Below, piece after piece: positions 34,901 through 47,168 of a stretch of 64,000 nucleotides of DNA. Location of the stretch: positions 5,208,001 to 5,272,000 of the forward strand of contig NC_068974.1 of NCBI RefSeq assembly GCF_016808095.1, in the 5' to 3' direction. A program made the position numbers and the translations under genes. Origin of the DNA: Vigna angularis (lineage: Eukaryota; Streptophyta; Magnoliopsida; Fabales; Fabaceae). Under the pieces are notes generated by a model, which made no database searches, was not told where the DNA came from, and saw only the letters and a program-made list of their open reading frames with translations. Position 1 is the first letter of the stretch. Every line of letters begins with the position of its first letter.

Positions 34901-36442
34901 CCAGCACTTACAGTTCCTGCAGACCAGCAATATCACCAATTTCTGTGGGAATTTGACCACTTAGTCGGTTTCCCAGAAGGGACCTGAGCCACAGTAACAA
35001 TTGGACATTGGTCATTGCAGTAAGAAAACATAGAAAATAATGAAAGCCAAATATGCAAAATTAAGTGAACCCTAGACATCAAAAAATGTTTGAGTTAAGA
35101 AATTGTTATATATAAAACCATTTTTAGACTGCTTAGACTTTTAGGAGAGAGAGTCATGAATAACAATTAACACAAAATCAAGGGCATGGAAGACTAACAA
35201 ATTGATCAGCGAAGAGTTGGGAGGAAAACTTTTTGGAAGCGAGCCGTTGAGATAGTTGCGGGAAAGATCACTGCACAAGGCATAGAAATTCTAACAATAA
35301 TTATTGGCATTCACATAAGCAAATACAACAGTTCATCTAAAATGCATTTTCATGTTAATCAACATATTGTGCTACCAGGATATAATCACGATTGTCAGAA
35401 AGTGACAACATTCAAGACCACACATAAGAAACAAACAAAATAATATTTACAAACTTACAGCACTTTCAGATGGGTGAGATTTCCAAATTCACTGGGAAAA
35501 ACTCCAGATATATTTTGACCCTTGAGAAAGCTAGCATGGCCAAACAACGGTATTAGTATCTCATAAACAAACACGTAATTAATTAAAGAAATAACATTCA
35601 ATGAATTTATTTATATAAATCATTAAAAAATGTGCATATTAGGCAAAGTTTAGCCAGAATCTGCTATACTGTAAATTAAAACGCACAACTTAACTATACT
35701 ATTTTATTGGCAAAGTAGCTATAAAAATACGTACATGTTATCAACATGGCAAACTGTGTTATTTTGGAAGTTGCAATCGCATGTGACATTTCTCTGAATG
35801 TCACCACCGTTTATATTCATCTTGCCATTAAACCCTTCATTCTCTGTGCAGGAACGCTCTGTAACTGTCCAGTTCATGTTTTCTAGCTTATCAGATATTG
35901 TTTGGAGTACTTTCACTGCAACAAAAACACAAGGCAATGCATTAGCCGTAACCATTTTTTCCAACAAATGAATTTTTTACACATTCCAAGAATTAGTAAA
36001 ACGCTTAAAAACACAAACAGCCATTTTTTCCCCTCAACAAATTGCATAAATTAGAAATCGGTAGTTTTATTTTGATCTCACGCATGTTGATGATAGATTT
36101 TGTAATTTATTTATCTACTCTCTTTAAACCGAATTTAAAAACTTTTCGAATTTTTTTTATGAAGAAATTGCATAAAGTGATATTTTTTATATTTCCCAGT
36201 ACCATGGAAGTATAGAAAGTAAAAGCTCACTTGGAATAGTTAATAAATATGTAATGGGTTTAGTATTTTAAACGACTGAAATTTTTTAGGTTTGATTTAA
36301 TCTTATTTCAAAACCAATAAGGCATTTTGACGTGTTTTAAACAATAAAAGAATAAACAATTTAAAAAATTAAAAACAATATATTTTTAAAATTTAAATCA
36401 TATTAATAAAATTAATTTTAAAATTTAGTAAATAAATTTATG

Positions 36443-36477
<35 letters not shown>

Positions 36478-39398
36478 CGATATTTAGTTTCGATTATACT
36501 TTTTTTTTTCTAACATAATTTACTTGTAAAAAAAAAATTAGTTGGTCCATCACTTCAGAGGCATTTTCAAAGCTCAATGGTCAACTACGAAAATTGTTTA
36601 CTAATTGATTCAACTATGAACAATAATATGAAGTCTTACTGATGACAAATCAAACGTTAATCTGAACATAGTTTTTAAGGAAATCTTTAACATATTTCTA
36701 AATACTAGCTTGAATCAAGTCATTTTTGGTAAATTCTAGATACTGAGTAAATCATATTTCAACTCTCTGACGTGGAAAACTTGAACTCTTAAAGTCAAAA
36801 AGCTTCACAGAACTTTTAATTTCTCAAAAAATTAAATGTTTTGATAATTTTATAATAATTGCATCTGTGTTAACAATTACTTAGATGTCTGATTCAACTA
36901 TTAATTTGGTCAAAAAATTGAGAGATGTAAAGATCCAGGGCATTAAATTAAACACTTTAGATTCTAGAATTCAACAAAAAAAATTACTTCACCAAATACA
37001 GCAATTAACAAACTTCATTTTTTTTATTTCTTAGATTTTGAATCAGGTCAAGTCACATATGGTGGGCAATAGAATATAAGAAAATTTAATTTTCATTCAA
37101 AGACTATGTGCATGGCTCTTTCTCATGTCAAAATCAGAATCATAAATATGCATGGTTTTGGTTTTCTTTATCTTGAATGTATGCCAAATTTTGCATACAA
37201 TGCATCGAATCTTACCATGTCCATTGTTTTCAGAAACAGCATAGTCAAAAAAGTAGTTAAGATTATCCAATAGCAGTGATGCAAACGAATCAATCTTAAT
37301 TCAGAAATACTATCACACAAGCCTACATGCAAAAATCTAAATTTCTAAAATTAAAAATTATTTTATATGATTTTTACTTTTTCTATCCGTTATTCACAAT
37401 AATTTTCTAAAGAAAAAATTCCCCATTTAACATCACCTTCTACCTAAATTTTTAAGAATATAGATTTCTGATTTTTTCTTATATATTGTTTTTCTTAAAC
37501 ATTTATACTTAAGTTTTGTATAAATAATAAATTACATTAAATTCTATGCTTTTTAAAACTCTAACTTCACTAATCGGTTTATTTCAAAACTTGTTTCATA
37601 TTAGAACTTTTATACTGATAAATTAGAAAATGAAGTTTTATAAAAGTAAGTATAAATAATAAAAATTAAAATGATTGCTTCTGGAAACATATAAAAAATA
37701 TGGAAAGAGACAAACTGTGTTAGACTTTACAAAACGTCAACTCTAAAAAAAGCTTATTTTTAACTTGTAATATGACCTCCATCATAGTTTTTGAAACTCC
37801 TTTATAATAAGGCCTTTAATGAGTTATATACTAACAAACTTAATATAGAGAAATATATAAGTTATGCAAAACAAGTAAAATAAGTCTATACTCTTATTTA
37901 AATTCTTACACATATTAAGTTTATTAACTTATACAATAATTAACTTTCAAGTATGATGATTTCTAATTATTTGTTAACATAAAAAGTTGACACTAAGAGG
38001 AGGCAATTATTAAACTCTTTAATATATAAATTATATGTGCAGAAAAACATTATTTATAGTTACTTAAAAAAGAGTAATCATGTTAGATGACTTAAAGTTT
38101 ATGATTTTTTAAAATGAGCTTGTGTAATAACTAATTCATTTCTTTTAAATGAACTACATTCCGTTTTATATACAGACACTTCTCTGTTTTAGATTTTTTC
38201 TTTTTCTGTTAGTGTTACTTAAAGGTAAAATTGTGTTATATGTATTTTAATTTTTCATAAAAATGAAAAATGTGTTAAGACATTAACAGTTTTTTTATTC
38301 AACCAATTTCCAATGATGTGTAAGATGAAAAACAGCAGAAACAAATTATCGGTACCAGAAGGTATGGGCTGTAACATGTAGCATGTGAAAGCAGAGCCAT
38401 TATTTTTCCTCTGTTTTTGCCATTAATGATGTTGAACTATCTTCACTCCGTAGTTGTTATATTCAATAAATTCTCATTAACCTTTTTTGTCCTAAAGTGT
38501 CATATTAATATAGTGATAACAATAGTTAAGATGAAAATTTGGTTCCAAATTCAAAATTTATGACCTGCACATGTCAATGCAAAATGCTTTTCCAAAATGT
38601 CTTAAAACATTGCTTTCAAGGGTGTGTATATAATTAGAAAATAGCTTCTGAACATAATTTATTTTGAATTTATTGACTAAATCATAAGCATTGGTCTTAT
38701 CTAAAACATTAAAAAAAAAACTCATGATCATGAAGACAAGTAGTGGTCCTCCACCCTTATCATTTCATTTTCAAAACGTTGTCATCTCTCACATGGATGT
38801 GTCAATCAAAGGGTGTCGTCTAGCAGAGCACCAAAACCTTCCTATTGAGTGATCAAGAAAAACCCAAACTTGATATGATAACATGAAAACAAAAATTGAA
38901 ATGATTATCATCAGAAGTTTGAAAAAAATTGAATTGAATTTGATGATATAAGATATAAAACCTGAGAAAAATCCATGGACAATCATCAAAAGTACCCAGA
39001 TAGGAAAAACAGAGTTTTAAAAGTTCTCTAAAGAAGGAAGTTACTGAAAGAAACAGCAGCACAAGCACCTGGTGTTCAATTCTAAGTATAAAGTGAACAA
39101 TGATGCAGAACACTGAATTCTCATCAGAACCCCAACTTCTTCATTCGGAAATTAAAGTGTTTTTCATAATTTCTTTGTATTTTGGTCTAATGCAAAAGTG
39201 AGAACGGTTAGAAGGGTGGTTAATCATGAAAAGTTTCAGAAGAGTTCTTTTTGTTGTTGATATAACTGCACTACAAAGTTCAGAACAAAAGCGTGGAAGC
39301 GTACCTTCATCTTGTGGTATGAGTTGAGCATTGGATTCAAAAACTTGAACGCAATTCAAAGCCAAAAGCCCTAACAGAAGAACATGGATTAACCGCAT
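28925..39398 (-). CDS. LRR-malectin receptor-like kinase, LRR-VIII-2 group (24 exons, 1008 aa)
   Basis: Exons, 5' to 3' on the - strand: 39398-39305, 35915-35735, 35530-35459, 35270-35199, 34983-34912, 34821-34750, 34618-34547, 34456-34385, 34011-33940, 33817-33746, 33658-33587, 32893-32822, 32700-32635, 32517-32458, 32378-32334, 32244-32198, 31787-31417, 31277-31082, 30997-30860, 30647-30535, 30414-30204, 30098-29861, 29600-29450, 29320-28925. Every junction is GT-AG, phases agree and the sum is 3027 bp. Signal peptide [20 protein letters not shown]; ten 72-bp exons each encode one LRR; then a malectin domain ([20 protein letters not shown]), a TM helix ([20 protein letters not shown]) and an RD kinase. 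Kinase landmarks: [11 protein letters not shown] loop, VIAVKQL lysine, [25 protein letters not shown]. It looks active. It is a plasma-membrane sensor related to Arabidopsis At1g53430/At3g14840-type kinases; the ligand is unknown. Intron 1 is 3.4 kb. Confidence 0.95.
35916..39304 (-). other. Long first intron of the receptor kinase
   Basis: 3.4 kb of AT-rich intron with a (AT)n tract near 36450-36473. No transposon ends or coding sequence recognised. The - strand frames at 38789-39113 are not conserved-looking. Confidence 0.7.
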
Positions 39399-39753
39399 GT
39401 TGCTGTCTGAAAGCTTCGAAATTCGTTGGGTTTGAGACAGAACCGTCCACACTGAGAAAACAACAGGAGTTGTTAGTAGGATTTGTATTTCTGATTATTT
39501 GTGTCTGTTTGTTTGTTTAAAATAGGCCTTGAAAATTGAGATATTTTTTTTACCAACAGCAGATAGAACATTGGCTAAAGTGAAGGAGAAGAAAAAAAGA
39601 TGAAAGTAATTAAAAAGGTATAAGTAAGTAACATTATTGGTTTTGAATTTGGGTGAGATGACTTAATCCACAGTCAACACACGGCATTTGGTTGAGACAT
39701 AAATTTTGATGCTACGGTTCCTGCATGTCGGGCAGAGAGGCGGCTACCCAATC

Positions 39754-40138
39754 TTTTCCAACTTTTTACTTTTCACGACACTGTCCGTACTTAGAAATTC
39801 TCATGAAGCTTTTCTGCTCTGCTTTGGAAAAAGGAAATAAAGAGAAATTAGAAAAGTAAAAAAGAATATAGGTTGATTGAATGAAAACAATCAAATAAAA
39901 AATAAAATTAAAACAATCAAATAACTGATAGAAGAAAATTAACAAATAGAATGAAAAGGATAAATTTATTTATTTATTTCTTATTGGTAGAAACACATTT
40001 TGTATATTTACATTTTTATTAACCGGAAAATACATATATTGTACGTATGTGTATTTTTTATTTTATGGTAGTAAAGAATAATAAAATTACTATTATTATA
40101 ATTATATAAATAAATATAAATAATTTTTATTGTAAATA
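39754..40138. repeat. Upstream duplication, copy 1 (partner 40837-41217)
   Basis: About 385 bp that recur at 40837-41217 with ~95% identity. Shared landmarks: TTAGAAATTCTCATGAAGC, CTGCTTTGGAAAAAGGAAAT, and the TACGTATGTGTATTTTTTATT region. Copy 1 begins ~355 bases upstream of the receptor kinase ATG. The copies are in direct orientation, ~1083 bases apart. Confidence 0.92.
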
Positions 40139-40836
40139 GCTTTTATTTATTTTTTAAATAATTTTTTTATTATAAAAAGTGTAAGGAGTCGTTCTTCTTC
40201 TTTTTATTCTCTATCACTTTATTTTCTTTCTTCTTCTCTCATCACTTGTTTCTGTTTGTGGGTGTAATGGCACCTTTACGATGAGTTTTTTTTTACTCAG
40301 GTACAATGTTTTGCTCTATCACTTTAGAGTTTGAATTTGAGATTCTTTTCCTCTTTCTATTTTGTGGTGATTTGGGATTTAAGGTTTCGAAGAAAGTTTC
40401 CTTTTCACATGTCGCGATCTTGGGAGTTACCGTGAAGGAAGAGAGTTTTAGGTAAGGAAAGCTAGTGTTTGTATTTCTATTATGTTTGTTGTATAAATTT
40501 AATGTTCATATGCATGATAATTTGATTGAGTGAAATTGTAGATTTGTATTAATATTTATGATGTTTAAATGATGATTAATGATGGTGTTACGGTTGAATA
40601 TTTAGATAGTATGTTTGTAATGTCTCTGTTGTCATATTTGTACATGACGAAGTTATATGATAATTTAAAATTGAATTCAAAGTGTTGGAGTAAAGAAGAG
40701 TCAATTACTTGAATTTTAAATTAAATATAAAAGTTTTGATGGGTGAATTTGAGAGATAAGTGTAGAAACTAACACTCTTATAATCATTCGAGACTTGTTA
40801 GAGATGTCCTCTTATTAAAATTTGTTATGATTAATA

Positions 40837-41217
40837 TTTTCCAACTTTTTACTTTTCACAACACTGTCCAACTTAGAAATTCTCATGAAGCTTTTGTGCT
40901 CTGCTTTGGAAAAAGGAAATAAGGAGAAATTAGAAAAGTAAAGAAGAATATAGTTGATTGAATGAAAACAAATATATAAAATATTAAATTAAAAATAGAT
41001 AACTGATTGAACAAAATTAAAAAATAGAATGAAAAGGATAAATTTATTTATTTATTTATTATTAGTAGAAACACATTTAGTATATTTACATTTTTATTAA
41101 CGGGAAAATACATATATTATACGTATGTGTATTTTTTATTTTATGATAGTAAAGAATAATAAAATTACTATTATTATAATTATATAAATAAATATAAATA
41201 ATGTTTATTGTAAATAA
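40837..41217. repeat. Upstream duplication, copy 2
   Basis: Direct repeat of 39754-40138. The ends are not TG/CA and there is no primer site inside, so these are not LTRs. Confidence 0.92.
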
Positions 41218-42748
41218 TTTTCATTTAAGATGTTGTTGCTGTCTTCACGATTTTCAGCTCACAACCGACACTGCACCAAACCAGAAACAGCAAATAGCCA
41301 AAAAGAACAACAACAAACATAGATTGAAAATTGTTACATTGAAACACATTAGCAATAGCAATTTAAAATTCTGCACATTGTACCATTCTCTCTCGGATTT
41401 ACTACACCAATACCAACACTATTTTGCTGCACTTTATTGCTTCTCTCGGTCTTGGTCTTCTTTAGTGCACTTTACTAACTTTGTTCTCAATTAATGGATC
41501 AAATGGATACAGTAACAGACGTACACTGCATTCTACAATGTTGCTTTTCTTTCAGCTTTCCAAGGGCAATCTGCACAAGGGAAATCTGCACAAATATATC
41601 ACACCAAAATCCAGCAGATTACAAACTGGAACTGAGAGACAACCAGATTCAAAAATGGATGTGATTCAGGACTTAATCCAAACTGATCAAAACAATGTTC
41701 TAAATTAACCAAAATCAGTGGACCAATCTGATCAAATCAATGAATGAAAGATGACGTGATGCAATATGATTTTGGTCAGCTTTGACAAGTTTAAACCAGC
41801 TTAACAAACTTGAACCAAATAAAATCATTTGACCATATGAAATTCACCCAAAACAGTAACTGCACAAGCTTAATTGGATGGTAAAGATTAACTTCAAAAA
41901 AAATTGACTACAACTTTAGACACCAATTAAGGCAAAACTGAATTTCACAAATTGGACTTAAATCTCAATGAAAGATAACGTGCTGCAGAAGATTTAATTC
42001 TGGAATATGTGCAGTGACAATTTTCAAAAACCAGCAGAAACAAGTCAAATAATTCATTCAATCATGAAATCAAGAATTGGAAATCACTCTCACTATGCTG
42101 TTTTAATCTCACATATCACTATGCTGTTTTAATCTCACATATCACTACTGCACTCTCACGGTATTTAGCCTCACCACCCACACTAATCCCAATGGCAAGT
42201 CCAAAAACAACCCGATTTCTAAGCTGGTTACATTTTTGTTGAGATTTTTAGGGCAAATCCTCTTACAAAGGCGAATGACAACTTGTGTGAATTCATCACA
42301 AATCACAATCACCCACTTCACTCACCATGTTTCTTCCGCATGAATACTCAAATTGTCTACATCATCCCCCAAACATAATTTCTCACGACACGATTGCAGC
42401 ATATAACATTTTACTTTATTTTCTCAATTAAAAAAATTAGCATCAATAATACATTAATGAAAAAGGAACAGAAAGAACAAAACCATCCGTTCTATGTTTG
42501 GATAAATAATTTAAGATTAATCGAAATATATTATTTATTTAAATATATTGCAGATGAGATATAATTCAAAATGTATAATTTTTTAAAATGAATTTTAGAT
42601 TGTAAAATTTAAAAATAATCAAATTATATAAATCGGAATATCAAAAAAGAAATTATTGAGATCCAAAAAGAAAGAGTCCACAAACGTACAAAGATCACAC
42701 CCAATGCGTATATATTATTGTTTATTTTTTCATTGTTTATTATATAAA
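41218..42748. other. Intergenic region, non-coding
   Basis: Less AT-rich than its surroundings, but no conserved frame. A 28-bp unit (CTATGCTGTTTTAATCTCAC plus ATATCA) is duplicated in tandem at about 42094-42145. May be a decayed element; I could not identify ends. Confidence 0.5.
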
Positions 42749-43478
42749 GGTTTAAACCCTCTAGTTGTTGCTATTTTTGTGGGTTTTTTCATTTTGATTC
42801 TTTTTTTTTGGAATCCCCAATTGAGTTTTTAAAAGTGATAATTTGAATCAATTGAACCTCTGCCGTTAAATTTATTTAATAGGGTTAACTTTTTGCACAT
42901 GTGGGAGGTTGATGTGTCAATTTTTTAAAGCGTGGCATGCTGAGAGTTGAAACGTGGCATGGTTTAAGTCATTATGCGTGGAATTTGGTAAAATGTAATA
43001 ATATAATATTAGGAAATTCTGAAATGGGATTTAGGGTTCAATGAAATAGAATTTGGGATTCAATTTGGGATTAGAAATCTGAGAGGAGAGTGAAATTTGA
43101 AGTCGTTCAATGCGAAGTCCTTAGTGGAGAAGATAAAGACTTCATTAGGGCTTTCGAGCTTCGTGATTAGAATTTTGACGTGAATCGCGAAGTCGTTCTA
43201 CGTGTGCGTGAAGTGATTCGAGTGGAATTTGGTGGAAGGTTAGTATCTCTACTATAGATAAATATGAATTTAATATTTGGTGCTTTTTGTTGTTATTTGG
43301 GGATGTTTTTTTGAATGTGGGGTTATGGTTGTCTAAAAATGTGATGTTTGCATATTGCGCTTGTGGTCCCCCATAGTTACAGTTCGTTTGTTTTGTCATT
43401 ATCACTTTAATAAGCGGTGTTTTTTGTCGTTTTAGGGTTATTTCTAGGTGTAGAACATTCTTGATTGTGTTGTGTGTG

Positions 43479-46080
43479 ATGGGCGATATAGAGGTTGTTA
43501 TTCACCATGGGGGAAAGTTCGTCAATGACGGTTGCCTAAAGTATGAAGGGGAAAGTGATACAATGTATTTTGATCCTGACTTATGGAGTTATTTTGTTGT
43601 AGTGAGTGTAGTCAAAAGTCTTGGGTACAATGGATTTAAGGACTTGTGGTTTTCTGTTGGATGTGGTCCTGTATTAGATGATAGGCTAGAAGCCTTGTGT
43701 GATGACGTAGGTGTCATGCATATGGTCACTTTAGCTTAGTTAAATGGACGAGTTCATTTATATGTTGTGCACACTGTGTCTCAACCTGATGTGATTCACA
43801 TGATTGAATACAATGTTGACGAAGTTGCACCTGAGGTCAATGAGGGGGTACATATTGATGGTGAGAGGATAGAAGTTGTTGTTGGTCAGGGTGAGATGAC
43901 AAAAGCAGATAAAGTTGAGGGTGAGAGGATAGAGGTTGTGGAAGTTGATGGTGAGGCTGAGAGGATAGAAGCAGATGAAGGTGAAGTTGAGGGTGAGAGG
44001 ATAGAGGTTGAGGAATGTCATGTTGAGGCTGAGAGGACAAAAGCAGATGAAGATGAAGTTCAGGGTGAGACGATAGAGGTTGAGGAATGTCATGCTGAGG
44101 CTGAGAGGACAGAAGCAGATGAAGATGAAGTTTAAGGTGAGAGGATAGAGGTTGAGGAATATCATGTTGAGCCTGAGAGGACAGACACAGATGAAGTTGA
44201 GGGTGAGAGGATAGAGGTTGAGGAATGTCATGTTGAGGCTGAGAGGATAGAAGCACAGGATGGTGAGGCTTACACAATAGAAGTAGAAGACTTGGAGGAT
44301 ATAGAAGTAGAAGTCCGTGATTGGAGTACATCACGTGATGGTGATGATGGTGAGATGAATAGTGAGGATGAGTTAGTAAACATAAATGTGTAGTGTGGAT
44401 TCAGTGAAAGTTCTGGTAATGTGGAGGTTGAGGTTGAACCTTTTTTACTTGGGTCTAAATCAGATATGGAAGAAGATGAGATTAGTGATTCTAGTTTGTT
44501 CAATGATGAATGACAATCTGAGGACTTAACTTCTCCTGACATAAGTGATGAAGAAAGTGAAGATGAAGAAGGGTATGGGAATTTTTCTACATTTAGTATG
44601 CCAAAAAAAATGCTTGATTTCAACTAGGAAGTGGGAACATATTTTGTGCATAAATAAGACATCTTGGATGCCATCAAAAGTTATGTAGTAGAGAATGAGA
44701 AAATTTTAAAACTTGTTAAAAATGATAGAGAAAGAATAAGGGTTAAATGTTTGGGATCAAAAGGAGAATGTCCGTGGGTGGCATATTTTGGTTTCATGGA
44801 TGTAGTAAAATCATGGTAACTGAGGACTGAGGATGACAAGCATACATACTGTAGGGAACACAAGTTGCGGCTATTCAATGCAAAATGACTAAGTAGAAAA
44901 TTGGAAAAAACAATCAGAAAGAATCCTAATGTAAAAGAAGTTGATATTAGAGAAAAAATTAGTAGGAAATGGAACATAGCAATATCTAAGAATATGGCTT
45001 ACAGGGCCAAAGCCTATGCATCAGATGAAGTAGAAGGGTCCTTCAGTAAGCAATATAATAGAATTTATGATTATGCTCATGAGCTATTAGCAAGAAACCC
45101 ATGGTCCACAATCAAGGTGAAAGTTGAGCCATATGATGAAAAACCAATATTCAAGAGGGGTTACGCATGCCTACAGGCATGCAAAGATAGTTTTCTCTCA
45201 TGCAGGTCCATCATTGGCCTTGATGGAGCCTTTTTGGAAGGCAGACATCATGGTGAGCTATTAACTGTTGTGGGTCGAGATGTAAACGACTAAGTGTTGT
45301 CACTCACGTATGCCATTGTAGAGGTTGAGAACAAGGAGACTTGGACATGGTTTATGGAGCTACTCATTGAAGACCTAGGTGGACCTGAGGTGTGTTCTTC
45401 ACTTACATTGATATCAGATCAACAGAAGGTAATCTCTACTATATTTATTCTCTTTTATCTTATAGAAATGACTTTAAATCAATATCAGCTAACTTTTTTA
45501 TGACTCATTTACAGGGTTTGTTACAAGATGTACAAGATGTTGTTCTTAGAGTTGCACACATATTTTGTGTAAGGCATTTATATGCCAACTTCAGGAAGAA
45601 ATTCCCTGGAAAGAATCTTAAGAAGCTTATGTGGAGGGCAGCTACAACAACTCATCCACAAAAATGGGAGAACGAGATGAGAAGTATCCAAGAGGTGAAC
45701 CAAGATGCTTTTCGACACTTGATGGCTATTCCTCCAAGGTTTGACACCTTCAGTTTGCATATCTTTTACTTATCTTTTAGTTTATGATTATTTTACATAG
45801 TCGTTGTATGACATACATCTTCATTGAAGGTTTTGGTCCAGATCAAGGTTCACTAACATGCCTCCATAAAAAGGAAAGATGCCTGGTCGTCTTAAGAAGA
45901 AAAGGAGGTTAAAGCAATGAGAGTTGAAGAAAAGTAGCACTAGAATGTCAAAAGGAGGATTACTGAAGAGATGGTCACAACAAAAAAACTGCCCGAAGAG
46001 AAACCAAGTGCAGGAAGAGGAGCAACAACCCAATTCATTGCCTGAGGGTCAACCACATGGAGAAGAACCACTTCAGACTT
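43479..46080 (+). pseudogene. MULE transposase, nonsense-disabled and SWIM-deleted
   Basis: Starts MGDIEVVIHHGGKF, a PB1-like domain to ~residue 100. A Glu-rich linker built of repeated GERIEVEECHVEAER units follows (43850-44270). Then come the MuDR N-terminal domain (KILKLVKNDRERIRVKCLGS) and the MULE core (KDSFLSCRSIIGLDGAFLEG; VEVENKETWTWFMELLIEDL). Exon 1 ends SDQQK at ~45429 and exon 2 (~45515-45738) reads VRHLYANFRKKFPGKNLKKL. The third part (from ~45836) reads FWSRSRFTN and then jumps directly to the C-terminal GRLKKKRR: the SWIM and catalytic-Glu region is deleted. Nine stops interrupt exon 1, all in the same frame with no frameshift; each can be explained by CAA/CAG or TGG changing by one transition. 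A donor class for GRF-bearing MULEs, now inactive. Confidence 0.88.
43850..44270 (+). repeat. Coding minisatellite in the MULE transposase linker
   Basis: About seven degenerate units of GGTGAGAGGATAGAGGTTGA plus a variable GAGGAATGTCATGTTGAGGC part, encoding Glu-rich GERIEVEE-type peptide repeats. Long - strand frames over this region (43758-44334) arise from the repeat and have no independent support. Confidence 0.85.
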
Positions 46081-46084
46081 GAAG

Positions 46085-46230
46085 AACATATATGTTTTAT
46101 TAGTAGCAAATGTAATAAACAATGCTTTATGTTTTAGTATGTAATTGCCCAATGTTATATGGAGAAGAACCGCTTCAGACATGTTTTATAAACAATGCTT
46201 TATGTTTCAGTATGTAATTGCCCAAAGTAT
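46085..46230. repeat. Imperfect tandem duplication in the MULE 3' part
   Basis: The segment TAAACAATGCTTTATGTTT.AGTATGTAATTGCCCAA occurs twice (about 46117-46153 and 46189-46224), each preceded by GGAGAAGAACC.CTTCAGAC. It lies after the transposase reading frame. Confidence 0.75.
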
Positions 46231-46709
46231 CCTATTTATTGGTATTTGTAAGAACAATTGATGACTACTTTTTGGTATTAATATACAACTTCTTCAATTT
46301 GACATTGACAGTTTCTTTATTGCAAGTAGTTTCTTTATTGTAATAGACCAAAGTATCCTCTTTCAGTTGTTTATCCAGGTCCCAAGATAGCAGTATTATT
46401 TTACTCGTGTATTGTGTATGTTTGTAGTTATGTGTTCTCAACTGTTGATGGAGCCTTTATTGAGCACTGTTTTACAGGTTCTATGCACATTTTATGCTAT
46501 ATATAGGACAACTGCTGACATAAAATTGAAACCAAATTTTCAATTGAACTTATTTTTTCCAAATTTTCATTAAACATCTGAAAGTGATACATCTTCATAG
46601 CAAAAAACATAAATACATTACAACATCTACATTAAACAGAACTGCATTAACATTATCAAGCTTACAACTAATACCAAAACAGGCCTACATTACACCTACA
46701 GATAAATTA

Positions 46710-47168
46710 TCAAGCCATTCCCATCAACATTGCAAATATAATGATGTTCATTACACATAGAACACTAACAACCCCAACCAAAAATTTCATCCACCTTTGA
46801 AGACCCATCACAACTTTCTGCACACCAACTATCTTCTTATCACTTTCATTTTCAAAACTCTTCAGCAACCTCTCATCATTTGCTTCCAACACCTCACAAT
46901 TAACACTTTCTTCAATTCCCCAACACCATATGAAGTAGTTGCATCCACCATTTTCACTTCCAACCTTATACCTAGGGCAACCCCATAATTGTTTGCCTTG
47001 ATTCACACTGGTTTTCGCAGTCCTCAACACAAACTTCTCTCCACAATGGCAGATCAGCGAAGCCTCATTCCTGTTCCACCCTCCATCTCCATGAGAGCTC
47101 ACAAACCACAAATGCTTTCTTCGACACTCATTGCAAGTGGAAGATGAACACGAATGACCCATCGACAT
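46710..47168 (-). CDS. GRF zinc-finger protein with C-terminal membrane helix, MULE-borne (152 aa)
   Basis: Intact frame from ATG 47168 (MSMGHSCSSSTCNECRRKH) to TGA 46710. The GRF-type zinc finger covers residues ~40-85: LICHCGEKFVLRTAKTSVNQ, GKQLWGCPRYK and GGCNYFIWCWG. A Glu/Lys-rich helix follows (LLKSFENESDKKIVGVQKVV). Residues ~128-151 form a hydrophobic helix (FLVGVVSVLCVMNIIIFAML). GRF fingers bind nucleic acid in several DNA-repair and plant proteins; the role in a transposon is unknown. It lies inside the MULE, convergent to the transposase, and ends ~630 bases from it. The second MULE has a decayed copy at the same position (25945-25697). It has no stops although the transposase has many. 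Expression cannot be judged. Confidence 0.8.
   Translation of the reverse strand: MSMGHSCSSSTCNECRRKHLWFVSSHGDGGWNRNEASLICHCGEKFVLRTAKTSVNQGKQLWGCPRYKVGSENGGCNYFIWCWGIEESVNCEVLEANDERLLKSFENESDKKIVGVQKVVMGLQRWMKFLVGVVSVLCVMNIIIFAMLMGMA

Noticed and set aside
39754..41217. Possible LTR pair flanking ~700 bp
   Set aside because: The repeats do not start TG or end CA, and there is no primer site, polypurine tract or target duplication. A simple segmental duplication fits better.
43758..44334. Two long - strand frames (157 and 165 codons) with repeated NLYPLTLNF- and QHDIPQPLSSH-type units
   Set aside because: Antisense reading of the acidic coding minisatellite of the MULE transposase. The repeats come from the sense strand and there is no independent start context or domain.
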